Below, in pieces: positions 17,254-25,351 of a DNA stretch of 64,000 nt. Source of the stretch: DASZFV01 sp035549075. Its GTDB lineage: Bacteria > Myxococcota_A > Polyangia > Fen-1088. The notes beneath the pieces are model-generated. The model made no database searches. It was not told the origin of the DNA and saw only the letters and a list, made by a program, of their open reading frames with translations. The position numbers and the translations under genes are program-made. The DNA is taken from the NCBI GenBank assembly GCA_035549075.1, contig DASZRT010000054.1, forward strand, positions 9,966 to 73,965. Direction: 5' to 3'. How positions within the stretch are numbered: the stretch's first letter is position 1; every line of letters starts with the position of its first letter.

Positions 17254-18144
17254 TCACTTGCGCGGCAGGGTCCCGTTGCGATCGATCGGCAAGGTGCCGC
17301 GCTCGAGGCGCGCGAGGATCGCGGCGTACATCTTGTCGACCTTCTCGTGCATGTGCGCGATCTGCAGCTCGGCCTTGACGTTCACTTCGTACTCGATGTC
17401 GTTGCGCACCCGGTCGCGCGCGACCTGACGGTTCTGGCTCAGCAGGACGAAGACCGAGAGGATGATCGCCTCGAGCGAGACGGCCATCGTGAGCAGGCCG
17501 AACGGGTACTCGTCCCAACCGCCCCAGCGCGAGTGCCCGAGCGGGCCGACATTGAGGCCGATCCAGATCGCGAAGACGCCGAGGTGGATGAAGAGAAACG
17601 GCAGGCTGCCACTGAACTCGGAGATCCAGTCGGCGACGCGCATGACCGTCGTGCGGCGATCCTCGGTCTCGATGTTCGGGTTGCGCGAGGCCGTGTGGCG
17701 CAGGAGGCCGACCGTCGTGCGCTGACGCTCGCCCGCGGCCGCGAGCAGGCTCATCGCCGCGACGGGGCTCGCCGCGACCAGCTCTTCCAGATCGCCGCGA
17801 TCGACGACGAGCGCCTCGAGATCCTGCTTCACGAGCGCCGACGTCGTGCGCGCGCCGCCGTCGAGCAGCGAGATCTCGCCGAAGAACTGCCCCGGTCCGA
17901 CGGTCTCGAGCGTGATGTGGTCGCCCGTGTCGTTCTTGAAGTACAGCTCGACGATGCCCTTGCGGATGACGTACATCGAGCCGCCGGGATCGCCGTGGCT
18001 GAACATCTCGGTGCCGGCCTCCACGGTCTCGACGTCGATGCGCGCCGCGAGCGAAGCGCGATCGGCCTCCGAGAGGCGGTGGAAGAGCGGAACCTCGGCG
18101 AGGATGTCGACGTCGGTGGGCAAGTGGGCCTCGAAGGGCCCCAC
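17254..18144 (-). CDS. cyclic-nucleotide-binding domain fused to DUF1003 membrane domain
   Basis: 296 residues. Residues about 15-130 form a CRP-like cNMP-binding domain with the phosphate-binding cassette FGEISLLDGGARTTSALV. Residues about 165-265 match DUF1003: two membrane helices (LPFLFIHLGVFAIWIGLNVG; YPFGLLTMAVSLEAIILSVF) followed by the family motif LLSQNRQ...DR...D and a coiled helix (QIAHMHEKVDKMYAAILARL). It is therefore a membrane protein that probably responds to cAMP/cGMP or a related ligand. The DUF1003 function is unknown. It is transcribed alone, 39 nt downstream of the msr gene. Confidence 0.85.
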   Translation of the reverse strand: MGPFEAHLPTDVDILAEVPLFHRLSEADRASLAARIDVETVEAGTEMFSHGDPGGSMYVIRKGIVELYFKNDTGDHITLETVGPGQFFGEISLLDGGARTTSALVKQDLEALVVDRGDLEELVAASPVAAMSLLAAAGERQRTTVGLLRHTASRNPNIETEDRRTTVMRVADWISEFSGSLPFLFIHLGVFAIWIGLNVGPLGHSRWGGWDEYPFGLLTMAVSLEAIILSVFVLLSQNRQVARDRVRNDIEYEVNVKAELQIAHMHEKVDKMYAAILARLERGTLPIDRNGTLPRK

Positions 18145-18183
18145 TATACCCGCAGGGTCTTCATCCTCGCAGGGGCGTCGCCT

Positions 18184-19272
18184 TCAGCGACCTTTGACCT
18201 GGCACGAGCCGCCGTGGATGGCGTGCCAGTTCTGGTGGTACTCCTCGGCGCGGTAAAACGGCGGCGCCGGGTTCACGACGGCCGTGACGATCTTGTCGTT
18301 CTTGAAGCGCGGCTGCTTCGACAGCTCGGCGATGTAGGCCGTCGCCTCTTTCTGCTGCTGCGGCGAGCTCGCGAAGATCACCGAACGGTAGTTCGAGCCG
18401 ACGTCGGGCCCCTGGCGATCGACCGTCGTCGGGTCGTGGTTGTCGAAGAAGACCTTGAGCAGGTCGTGGTACGAGACGCGCGCCGGATCGTACGTCACCT
18501 TCACGGTCTCGGCGTGGCCCGTCGTGTGCGACGAGACCTGCTCGTAGGTGGGGTTCGCGGTCTTGCCGCCCTGGTAGCCGGACTCGGCGTCCATGACGCC
18601 GGGGATCTGCTCGAAGACATCCTCGACGCCCCAGAAGCAGCCGCCCGCGAAGTAGGCGACCTCGGACTTCACGGGCAGCGACTCGGGCGGCAGCGGCGTG
18701 CCCTCGGGGATGAACTTCAGCGAGGCCGAGTTCACGCAGTAGCGCTTGCCCGTGGGCGGCGGGCCGTCGTCGAAGACGTGGCCGAGGTGCGCGCCCGAGC
18801 GCGCGTCGACGATCTCGGTGCGCTTCATGCCGAGCGTGTCGTCGGTGTGCTCGATGATGTGGTCGGGCGAGATCGGGTCGAAGAAAGACGGCCAGCCCGT
18901 GCCCGAGTCGAACTTCTGCGTCGAGCGGAACAGCGGCAAGCCTCCCACGACCGAGACGTACGTTCCCGGCCCATGGTTCTTGTGCATCGCCGTGCAGAAC
19001 GGGCGCTCGGTGTCGGCGTGGAGCGTCACGCGCTCCTGCTCGGGCGTGAGCGTCTTCGCGATCTCGGCGATGCGCGCCTTCGACAGCGGCGTGATGTCGT
19101 AGCCCGCAGCCGAATACTTCGGGAAACCCGGCGGGTGCTCGCGGAGCGTCGACTCCGAGCTCGTTCCACCGGACGGGCGGGCGCTCGACCCGCCCCAGGC
19201 GACCCAGGCCGCGAGACCCACGGTCAGGACGGCCGGCAACCACACGATGATCTTCATGCCTGGCTTACGCAT
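18184..19272 (-). CDS. msrAB: exported bifunctional methionine sulfoxide reductase (MsrB-MsrA)
   Basis: Repairs both R- and S-methionine sulfoxide. A signal-anchor (MKIIVWLPAVLTVGLAAWVA) sends it across the membrane; the start may be the ATG at 19272 or at 19257. Residues about 45-195 are MsrB (KFDSGTGWPSFFDP; catalytic Cys in RYCVNSASLKF), of the form lacking the CxxC zinc sites. Residues about 205-355 are MsrA (AGGCFWGVED, catalytic Cys; GYQGGKTANPTYEQV). The MsrB-then-MsrA order is the reverse of the PilB order. Likely an envelope oxidative-repair enzyme. Confidence 0.93.
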   Translation of the reverse strand: MRKPGMKIIVWLPAVLTVGLAAWVAWGGSSARPSGGTSSESTLREHPPGFPKYSAAGYDITPLSKARIAEIAKTLTPEQERVTLHADTERPFCTAMHKNHGPGTYVSVVGGLPLFRSTQKFDSGTGWPSFFDPISPDHIIEHTDDTLGMKRTEIVDARSGAHLGHVFDDGPPPTGKRYCVNSASLKFIPEGTPLPPESLPVKSEVAYFAGGCFWGVEDVFEQIPGVMDAESGYQGGKTANPTYEQVSSHTTGHAETVKVTYDPARVSYHDLLKVFFDNHDPTTVDRQGPDVGSNYRSVIFASSPQQQKEATAYIAELSKQPRFKNDKIVTAVVNPAPPFYRAEEYHQNWHAIHGGSCQVKGR

Positions 19273-19319
19273 GCGCCGGCGTTCAGGTTACGACGCGCAG
19301 CTTGCACTCGGCACGAACG

Positions 19320-19434
19320 GCTGTTCGACGCGGCTTTGCCGCGGCGAACAGCGGGGGCCAGGGGGGACGCAGAGGCGCCAGATCGAGCTCGCCCAGCAGC
19401 CCATCGCCGAAGGCGCCGGCCGGTCCCCCCTACT
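19320..19434 (-). repeat. structured 3' repeat element, copy B
   Basis: Read on the minus strand it begins about 3 nt after the PII stop codon and repeats copy A (14530-14642): AGGGGGGACCG, CGCCTTCGGCG, GCGCCTCTGCGTCCCCCCT, GCCCCCGCTG and a terminal hairpin GCTGTTCGCCGCGGC-AAA-GCCGCGTCGAACAGC. In the terminal stem a T:A pair in B corresponds to G:C in A, a compensatory change that argues for a selected structure. It lies between the PII gene and msrAB. Confidence 0.75.
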
Positions 19435-19435
19435 A

Positions 19436-19774
19436 TCAGATCGCGTCGTTGCCCTTCTCGCCGGTGCGGATGCGGATGGCCTCTTCGATGTTGGTCACGA
19501 AGATCTTGCCGTCGCCGATCTTGCCCGTCTTCGCGGCCGTCGTGATGGCCGTGACGACGTCGTTGGCGAGGTTGTCGGGCACGACGATCTCGATGCGGAT
19601 CTTCGGCACGAAGTCGACGACGTAGGCCGAGCCCCGGTAGACCTCGGGCTTGCCGCCCGTGCGGCCGAAGCCTTTGACCTCGTACACGGTCATGCCGGTC
19701 ACGCCGGCCTCACGGACTCGGTCGCGAACCTCGTCCAGCTTGAACGGCTTGATGATGGCCTCGATCTTTTTCAT
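19436..19774 (-). CDS. glnB: nitrogen regulatory protein PII
   Basis: 112 residues, exactly PII length. The T-loop has the uridylylatable Tyr51 (VYRGSAYVVDFVPK). The B- and C-loops are intact (TAAKTGKIGDGKIFV; RIRTGEKG). It binds ATP/ADP and 2-oxoglutarate and controls AmtB or glutamine synthetase. It lies 273 bp downstream of the ammonium transporter on the same strand, the usual amtB-glnK pairing, so glnK would be an equally good name. Confidence 0.95.
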   Translation of the reverse strand: MKKIEAIIKPFKLDEVRDRVREAGVTGMTVYEVKGFGRTGGKPEVYRGSAYVVDFVPKIRIEIVVPDNLANDVVTAITTAAKTGKIGDGKIFVTNIEEAIRIRTGEKGNDAI

Positions 19775-19948
19775 TCTCGCTCCTTTGCTCGCCGGGGTTC
19801 GACCTGCCGCCCGGGAGCGCTGAACTGCGTTGCATCGATTCGGACGGTGACTTCGTAACCGGCGAAGAGGGAAGAGCCTCGAGGCTCCAGCGTCGTCCGC
19901 TCTCGTCGGAGCGTCGTCGCGCGCATCGTTTTCGAGGTTTTTCTCAAC

Positions 19949-20015
19949 GGGCTCTCAGCGAACCGTCGGACCGCTTCGGGTCGGGCGGTTCGCCGAGAGC
20001 CCGAAGGCTCTCGGC
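19949..20015 (-). promoter_or_regulatory. mutually exclusive hairpins between amtB and glnB (attenuator-like)
   Basis: In transcript order, GCCGAGAGCC (20015-20006) can pair with GGCTCTCGGC (20001-19992) across a TTCG loop. The same central segment, extended as GGGCTCTCGGCGAACCG (20002-19986), can instead pair with CGGTTCGCTGAGAGCCC (19965-19949) around an inner stem. The two pairings exclude each other. The site begins 33 nt after the amtB stop in the 273-bp gap before glnB. No U-run is visible. Confidence 0.5.
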
Positions 20016-20047
20016 AAGGGACGCGGGAGCGCCCCTTCAGGCGTGGA

Positions 20048-21565
20048 CTAGTACGCCTTGGCCGGCACCGGCGCGCCCGCGGGCTCCGCCGAAGCCATGC
20101 TCATCGACGACACGCCGCCCAGCTGCTCCGGGTAGGCCGTGCCACCGTGCTCGTGCAGGTCGAGGCCCTCGAGCTCGCCCTCCTTCGAGACGCGGAGGCC
20201 GATCGTGAACTTCGTGAGGTACATGAGCGCCATCGCGATGACGAACGTCGCGACGGTGATGACCGCCGAGCCGATCGCCTGGGCGATGAGCTGGTTCGCG
20301 CCGCCGCCGTAGAAGAGACCGGTGACGACCGAGCCCGCCGAGTTGTCCGCGCCCGTCGGCGTCGGCGCGCCGTACTGACCGGTCGCGAAGAGGCCGAGCG
20401 AGAGCGTCCCCCAGATGCCGTTGGCGCCGTGGACGGCGACAGCGCCGACCGGGTCGTCGATGCGGAGGTACTCCATGAGGTCGCAGGTGAGCGCGCAGAC
20501 CGGACCCGAGATGGCGCCGATCATGATCGCGCCGAACGGCGAGACCCAGTAGCACGGGCAGGTGATGGCCACGAGGCCGGCGAGGAAGCCGTTGATCGTC
20601 ATGCCGCAGTCCCACACCTTGTTGCGCGGGTACATGAAGAACATGGCCGACAGGCCGCCCGCGCAGGCTGCGAGCGTCGTGTTCGCGGCGACGCGGCCGA
20701 TGCCCGAGGCGTCCATCGCCGAGAGCGTCGAGCCCGGGTTGAAGCCGTACCACCCGAACCAGAGGATGACGCCGCCGACGGCCGCGATCGTCATGTCGTG
20801 GCCCGGCATGGGGCCGCCGCCGTCACGCTTGAACTTGCGGCCGAGGCGCGGCCCGAGAACGATCGCGCCAGCGAGCGAGATGAAGCCGCCGATCGTGTGG
20901 ACGACCGTCGAGCCGGCGAAGTCGTGGAACGCGGCCGGGTGGATCGTGTTGAGCCAGCCGTCCGGACCCCACGCCCAGTGGCCGAGGATCGGGTAGATGA
21001 AGCCCGAGACGCCCACCGAGTACATGAGGTCGCCCCAGAAGCCGCAGCGGCCGATCATGGCGCCCGACGTGATCGTCGAGCACGTGTCGGCGAACGCGTA
21101 CTGGAAGAGGAAGAACGCCAGCATCGCGATGCCCGTCGAGCCGAAGGTCTCCGGCGCGCCGTGCAAGAAGAAGTACTGGTGGCCGATGAAGCCATTCCCC
21201 GTGCCGAACATGAACGCGAAGCCGAACGCCCAGAAGAGCAGGCCGCACAGACAAGTGTCGACGATGCCCTCGAGGAGGACGTTCACGGTCTCACGCGTCC
21301 GGGCGAACCCGGCCTCGAGGAACATGAAGCCCGCCTGCATGAAGAAGACGAGGAACGCCGTGACGCAGACCCACATCGTGTTGATCGGGTTCACGTAGGC
21401 GGGTGGCGGCGCGTCGTCAGCGAACGCCGGGTGGCCGAAGTAGGCCGGGATGCCCGCGACGATCGCGAGCAGCAGCGCGATGCCGATCGCCTTGCCGCCG
21501 AGCAGCGCGTAGAACACGCGCCGGCGCTCGGGCGCCTTCATTCCGTCAATGAACCTTCTGATCAC
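20048..21565 (-). CDS. amtB: ammonium transporter (Amt family)
   Basis: 505 residues from the GTG at 21565, fixed by AGGAGGAG 5 nt upstream; the frame is open 56 codons further but without membrane-protein content. A signal-like first helix (AIGIALLLAIVAGIPAYFG) is followed by 11 further helices. Family signatures are present: MWVCVTAFLVFFMQAGFMFL, FAGSTVVHTIGG with a pore His, GWYGFNPGS, and DDPVGAVAVHGANGIWGTLS with the second pore His. An approximately 50-residue cytoplasmic tail ends in Ala/Pro-rich sequence. PII encoded downstream would gate it. Confidence 0.95.
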   Translation of the reverse strand: MIRRFIDGMKAPERRRVFYALLGGKAIGIALLLAIVAGIPAYFGHPAFADDAPPPAYVNPINTMWVCVTAFLVFFMQAGFMFLEAGFARTRETVNVLLEGIVDTCLCGLLFWAFGFAFMFGTGNGFIGHQYFFLHGAPETFGSTGIAMLAFFLFQYAFADTCSTITSGAMIGRCGFWGDLMYSVGVSGFIYPILGHWAWGPDGWLNTIHPAAFHDFAGSTVVHTIGGFISLAGAIVLGPRLGRKFKRDGGGPMPGHDMTIAAVGGVILWFGWYGFNPGSTLSAMDASGIGRVAANTTLAACAGGLSAMFFMYPRNKVWDCGMTINGFLAGLVAITCPCYWVSPFGAIMIGAISGPVCALTCDLMEYLRIDDPVGAVAVHGANGIWGTLSLGLFATGQYGAPTPTGADNSAGSVVTGLFYGGGANQLIAQAIGSAVITVATFVIAMALMYLTKFTIGLRVSKEGELEGLDLHEHGGTAYPEQLGGVSSMSMASAEPAGAPVPAKAY

Positions 21566-21903
21566 GGATGCTCCTCCTGGTGTTCCGTGGGCCGTCCCCA
21601 GCGCCGCGGTGTTCGTCGTTGCTCCAAAACCTCGCATCAGTTCGTCCCTCCGGCAGGTTGATGTAATTGCATCTTGCAGAAGTCTTGTTGCCGCGAGATT
21701 TCGTCGACGTAAGTTCCGAGTTAAATCGACCACCGCGCCCTACACGTCGTGACATCGCGCGATTTTTGCGTTTTTTCCCGAGAAAAACAGCGATCCGCGC
21801 GCGCGCCTCGCGAGCGCGCGACGACGAGCGTCACACGAGTTACGTCGGATACCCGTCGAGGAAACGTGTCGTTAACAGCCCAATTGGTACGGTCGCAGGC
21901 GCG
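21566..21903. promoter_or_regulatory. 338-bp divergent intergenic region between amtB and the gene at 21904
   Basis: It contains the amtB Shine-Dalgarno (21571-21578, AGGAGGAG on the minus strand), AT-richer stretches near 21660-21680 and 21763-21790, and a hairpin CGCGCGC-ctcgcga-GCGCGCG at 21800-21820. Both flanking genes must be read from here. I looked for a sigma-54 -24/-12 element (GG-N10-GC) upstream of amtB and found none with correct spacing. No gene is evident. Confidence 0.45.
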
Positions 21904-22740
21904 ATGTCTCGGCGCTCGTCGCGGCACACCTTCGAAGATCCCGCGGCGCGCGTGGGCGCGCTCGCGACGGCGATCGAGCGGCACTTGCCGCTGCGGCCCG
22001 AGGAGGTCCCCGCCGTGCTCGCGGCGATCGGCGCGCCCGTGCGCGACGTCGACGAGCTCGTGCTCTTCTTCAAGGACACGGGGCGCGCGGCGCCGTTTCG
22101 CTTCGTCCGCCGCGGCGGCGCGCAGATCCTCGTCGCGCCGACGGCGCTCGCCGCGTCGGAGGCCGTGCTCATGGAGGCGAGCCACCTCGTCTTTCATTGG
22201 GGGCTCTGCACCGTCGAGATGATCGGTGAGCGGCTCGGCTCGCTCGCGAAGCCGACGCTGCCCGACGTCGCCGTCGCGCGCGTGCTCGCGTCGATCCCGC
22301 GCTTGCGCTGGCTCGACGACGCGCGCCGCTGGTTCTCGTTCGTGGGCTCGCGCAGCCGCATGCGCGCCGCCGTCGGGAAAGTGTTCGGCGTGTTCAACGT
22401 CGTCGCGCTCGCCGATCTGACGGCGGCGCTCGGCAAGCGCCTCAAGGCGCTCGAACTCGCGCCGCATACGGCGATCCGCACGTATTTGTCGCAAGTCGCG
22501 GGCTGCGAGCTCGACGGCGACGTCGTGCGCGCGGGCGCCGGGCTCGCGCGCGCGCCGCTCGATCGCGGCGAGCGCGCCGTCGTCGATCTGATTGCGAGCC
22601 ACGGCGGCGTCCTCGCGCGCGGAAAACTGCATCACCTCGCCGAGGCGGCGGGCCTGCGCCTCGCCGCCGTCCGACAGATCATCCTCACCTCGCCGCTCGT
22701 GCTAGCGAACGATCTCGAGCTGCGGCTCGTCGGCGCCTAG
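21904..22740 (+). CDS. hypothetical protein, possible winged-helix modules
   Basis: 278 residues from the ATG at 21904. Soluble, Ala/Leu/Arg-rich. The C-terminal 60 residues (GERAVVDLIASHGGVLARGK ... LVLANDLELRLVGA) read like a winged-helix unit: a helix, a turn, a recognition helix and a beta-wing. An earlier segment (VRDVDELVLFFKDTGRAAPF, then RFVRRGGAQILV) has similar spacing. This suggests a DNA-binding regulator, but I recognise no named family. It is divergent from amtB, so a nitrogen-related role is possible but unsupported. Confidence 0.5.
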   Translation: MSRRSSRHTFEDPAARVGALATAIERHLPLRPEEVPAVLAAIGAPVRDVDELVLFFKDTGRAAPFRFVRRGGAQILVAPTALAASEAVLMEASHLVFHWGLCTVEMIGERLGSLAKPTLPDVAVARVLASIPRLRWLDDARRWFSFVGSRSRMRAAVGKVFGVFNVVALADLTAALGKRLKALELAPHTAIRTYLSQVAGCELDGDVVRAGAGLARAPLDRGERAVVDLIASHGGVLARGKLHHLAEAAGLRLAAVRQIILTSPLVLANDLELRLVGA

Positions 22741-22823
22741 CGCGGCGCTGCGCCGACTTCTACGTGAACGTTCCCGTGGACGTGGTCGTGGTCGTACACG
22801 CCGTCGTAGTCGTAGTCGTGCAC
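22737..22823 (-). other. His/Asp/Tyr-rich micro-ORF (28 codons) in the 22741-22918 gap
   Basis: From a GTG at 22823 the minus strand reads VHDYDYDGVYDHDHVHGN and ends at a TAG overlapping the convergent stop at 22738. It lies about 95 bp downstream of the GAF/PEP gene. The composition (alternating His, Asp, Tyr) is unlike any neighbour, and the opposite strand nearby (22844-22897) also reads His/Asp-rich sequence because the region is an imperfect inverted repeat of GTCGTG-type triplets. It could be a tiny metal-binding peptide or simple-sequence DNA. No Shine-Dalgarno was seen. Confidence 0.2.
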
Positions 22824-22918
22824 CTGGACGCGCTCGCGAGACGTTGGACGAACACGACAGCGACCACGTCAGCGTCTACGACCACGTTCACGACTTCTTG
22901 AGTCGTGCTGTGGAGCGC

Positions 22919-24226
22919 TCAGGCGCGTTGGTTTCTAAAGCGCGCGACGTGCGCCGCTTCGGGGTTCACGCGGACGCTGCCGGCGTCGGCGTCGACGACG
23001 AGCAGATCGCCCGGGTGGACCCACGCGAAGAGGCCGGCGACGCCAGCGACGAGCGGGACGCCGGCGGCGCGCGCGAGCGCGGCGGGCGCGCTCGCCTCGG
23101 CCAGCGGACCTTCCGCGACGAGCGCCGAGACGCCACGCGCGAGCGCGTGCGCCGCGAGGAAGCCGCGCAAGCGCTCGGAGATGAGGATGTCGCCGGGACG
23201 CACGAGCGTCTGGCCCGTGATGGCGGCGTGGACGATCACGCAGAGATCTTCGATCTCGGCGGCGCGCGCCGCCATGAGCTCTTCGGTCGCGGGGTCGCCG
23301 CCCGCGGCCGTGAAGGCGACGCGCGCGTACTCGCGTGCGAGCTCGGACATGCTCTTGAGCGGCGACGGGCCCGCGGCAGCGGCGGCGAGGCGTTCACGGA
23401 AGCGGCGATCGTCGAGGATGAACGCGAGGCTCTCCAACTCACGCGCGGCTTCGCCCGTGGCGTTGGCCGAGGCCTTGCGCGCGTTGAAGTCGGCGGCGAG
23501 GCGCTCGAAGGCGGAGTCGACGGTGACGCCGCCCGTGGGCGCGGGCGCCGTGCCGCGCGCGAGCGCCGCGAGCGTCGGCACGACGTGCGAGCGGCCCATG
23601 GCGGCGCCGCGCACGAGCGCCGCGCCCAGCAAACGAACGCTGGCGCGACCCGCGGGCGCCTGCGCGCGCGCGCGTTCTTCGGCGCGCTCGAGCGCGTGGT
23701 TGATGACGGCGGCGAGCGCCGTCGCCAGCACGACCTCTTCGCTGCCGAACTCGCGATCGGGCCCGCGCTGAAGCACGAGCACGGCGGCCGCCGCGCCCGC
23801 GCGCACGACCGGGACGGCGAGCAGAACGGGGAAGCGCTCTTCGCCGAGGCCCGGGATGTACTTGAAGTGCTCGTCGCGATCGGCGACGGCGACCGACACG
23901 GGCAACAGCTTCTCCGCGACGAAGCCGGTGATGCCCTCGCCCTGGCGCAGGTGAACGCGCCCGACGGACTCCGCGGGGAAACCGACGTTGCCGCGCATCG
24001 TGAAGACGGCGGCGCCCGATTCGTCCGTCTCGCCGGCGGCGCGCACGTAGATGCTCACGACCTCGGCGGCGGCGATCGCCGACACGTCGGCGCACATCTG
24101 CGCGAGCACTTCGCCGAGCGGGCGCGGCTGACCCGCGGCTTCGATGAGGCGGAAGATGCCATCGAGGCTGCGGTCGCCACGCTCGTGCACCTGCACCGAA
24201 CGATTTCGATCGGGGGCGGTCAACAT
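22919..24226 (-). CDS. GAF domain fused to degenerate PEP-utilizer (EI/PtsP-like) swivelling domain
   Basis: 435 residues from the ATG at 24226 (GGAG just upstream). Residues about 15-180 are a GAF domain (GEGITGFVAEKLLPVSVAVA; ERFPVLLAVPVVRAGAAAAV). The rest resembles the N-terminal helical and phospho-histidine domains of PtsP/enzyme I (MAARAAEIEDLCVIVHAAIT; VRPGDILISERL). The segment that should carry the active GGxxSH histidine reads AEGPLAEASAPAALARAAGV with no His, and the PEP-binding barrel is absent. It is probably a sensor derived from PtsP, not a phosphotransferase. It lies 66 nt downstream of the alpha-E gene on the same strand. Confidence 0.7.
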   Translation of the reverse strand: MLTAPDRNRSVQVHERGDRSLDGIFRLIEAAGQPRPLGEVLAQMCADVSAIAAAEVVSIYVRAAGETDESGAAVFTMRGNVGFPAESVGRVHLRQGEGITGFVAEKLLPVSVAVADRDEHFKYIPGLGEERFPVLLAVPVVRAGAAAAVLVLQRGPDREFGSEEVVLATALAAVINHALERAEERARAQAPAGRASVRLLGAALVRGAAMGRSHVVPTLAALARGTAPAPTGGVTVDSAFERLAADFNARKASANATGEAARELESLAFILDDRRFRERLAAAAAGPSPLKSMSELAREYARVAFTAAGGDPATEELMAARAAEIEDLCVIVHAAITGQTLVRPGDILISERLRGFLAAHALARGVSALVAEGPLAEASAPAALARAAGVPLVAGVAGLFAWVHPGDLLVVDADAGSVRVNPEAAHVARFRNQRA

Positions 24227-24292
24227 CGACTCCGATTGTGGCGCGGAGCCGGTTTCCGGCGGGTTTCGCACGCGTAAAAGGTGAGCGCGCGC

Positions 24293-25351
24293 CTACTGTT
24301 GGGGCGAAGCGGGAACGCGCGGCGCTTCGTCTTTGGGTTGCGCTTGCGCTTGCGCCTGCGTCGCCGGCTCGCCCGCCGCGGCGCCGTCTTCACGCGGCGT
24401 CGCGACGACGCCCGAGATGCCGTCGCGCACGTCGACGCACGCGAACGCGACCTCGTCGACGACGTGCGTGAGGAGATCGTGAATCGACGATGGCTGCACG
24501 TCGTGTTGCCGCTCGGCGAGCCACGCGTCGAGCGCCGTGAGCCGCGCGAGCGGCGCGCGTCCGACCCCCGACGAGTCCGGCCAGATGCGTCGCATGAGCC
24601 CGACGGCCGAGCGCACGCAGTAACGAAGCGAGCGCGGGAAGCGCTCCTCGAACAGCAAAAACGAAACCGCCTCGGCGCCCGCGACGCGTCCCTTGTGGAC
24701 GCGCATGAAGGCCTCGAAGCCCGAGCACGTGCGCAGCAGCGACAGCCACAGCGCCGTTTGGACGATTTGATGCTTCCCCGATCCGTCGTCATCGAGGAGG
24801 TAGTGATGCATGTCGAGGATGCGCGCCGTCTGTCCGATGCGCTCGAGCAGCACGCCCAACCACAAGATGTCCATGGGCGTGTCGTGCAGCATCGTGCTGC
24901 GCACGAGCCCGAGGTTGAGCTGCGTCGCGCGCCGCACCTGCCGGTAGATCTCGTCGCGGTCGTTGACGTAGAGGCGCTGCGCCTCCTCGCTCACGAACCA
25001 CAAGTAGAGCTCGTTCGTCGCCTGCCAAATGTCGAGCGACAGCACCTCGCGGATCGACCTCGCGCTCTCGCGCGCGCCCCAGATCGAGTTGCGGATCGAG
25101 ACGGCGTTCTCGGGCGCCCACGTCATGTAGCGCTGGACGACGTCGCCCGCGCCCGCCGCCTTGTCGCCGAAGCGCTCGACGAAATCGGGGAACTGACCCG
25201 ACACCGTGACGACCGGCCGCCAGCACGCCGCCGTCGGCATCTCGGCGTCGAAGGCGAGCGACCGTGTGACCTGCAGCAGGCGCGCCGTGCTCTCGGCTCT
25301 GTCGAGGTAGCGCCCGACCCAGAAGCAGTGATCGGCGACGCGAGAGATCAC
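24293..25351 (-). CDS. alpha-E domain protein
   Basis: 352 residues from the GTG at 25351, whose GTGA overlaps the stop of the ATP-grasp gene by 4 nt. It matches the all-helical alpha-E family (DUF403): SRVADHCFWVGRYLDRAEST, LLERIGQTARILDMHHYLL, SLRYCVRSAVGLMRRIWPD. A Gln/Ala-rich tail follows. The biochemical role is unknown; the family is found almost only beside circularly permuted ATP-grasp proteins and transglutaminases, and is proposed to act with them in peptide-bond-forming modification. Confidence 0.88.
   Translation of the reverse strand: MISRVADHCFWVGRYLDRAESTARLLQVTRSLAFDAEMPTAACWRPVVTVSGQFPDFVERFGDKAAGAGDVVQRYMTWAPENAVSIRNSIWGARESARSIREVLSLDIWQATNELYLWFVSEEAQRLYVNDRDEIYRQVRRATQLNLGLVRSTMLHDTPMDILWLGVLLERIGQTARILDMHHYLLDDDGSGKHQIVQTALWLSLLRTCSGFEAFMRVHKGRVAGAEAVSFLLFEERFPRSLRYCVRSAVGLMRRIWPDSSGVGRAPLARLTALDAWLAERQHDVQPSSIHDLLTHVVDEVAFACVDVRDGISGVVATPREDGAAAGEPATQAQAQAQPKDEAPRVPASPQQ

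Noticed and set aside
20048..21733. Longer AmtB starting at the ATG at 21733
   Set aside because: The extra 56 codons lack membrane or signal character, while the GTG at 21565 has a strong Shine-Dalgarno at good spacing and begins a signal-like segment.
21566..21903. sigma-54 promoter for amtB
   Set aside because: The best GG...GC pair upstream has 13 rather than 10 intervening bases and poor flanking match.
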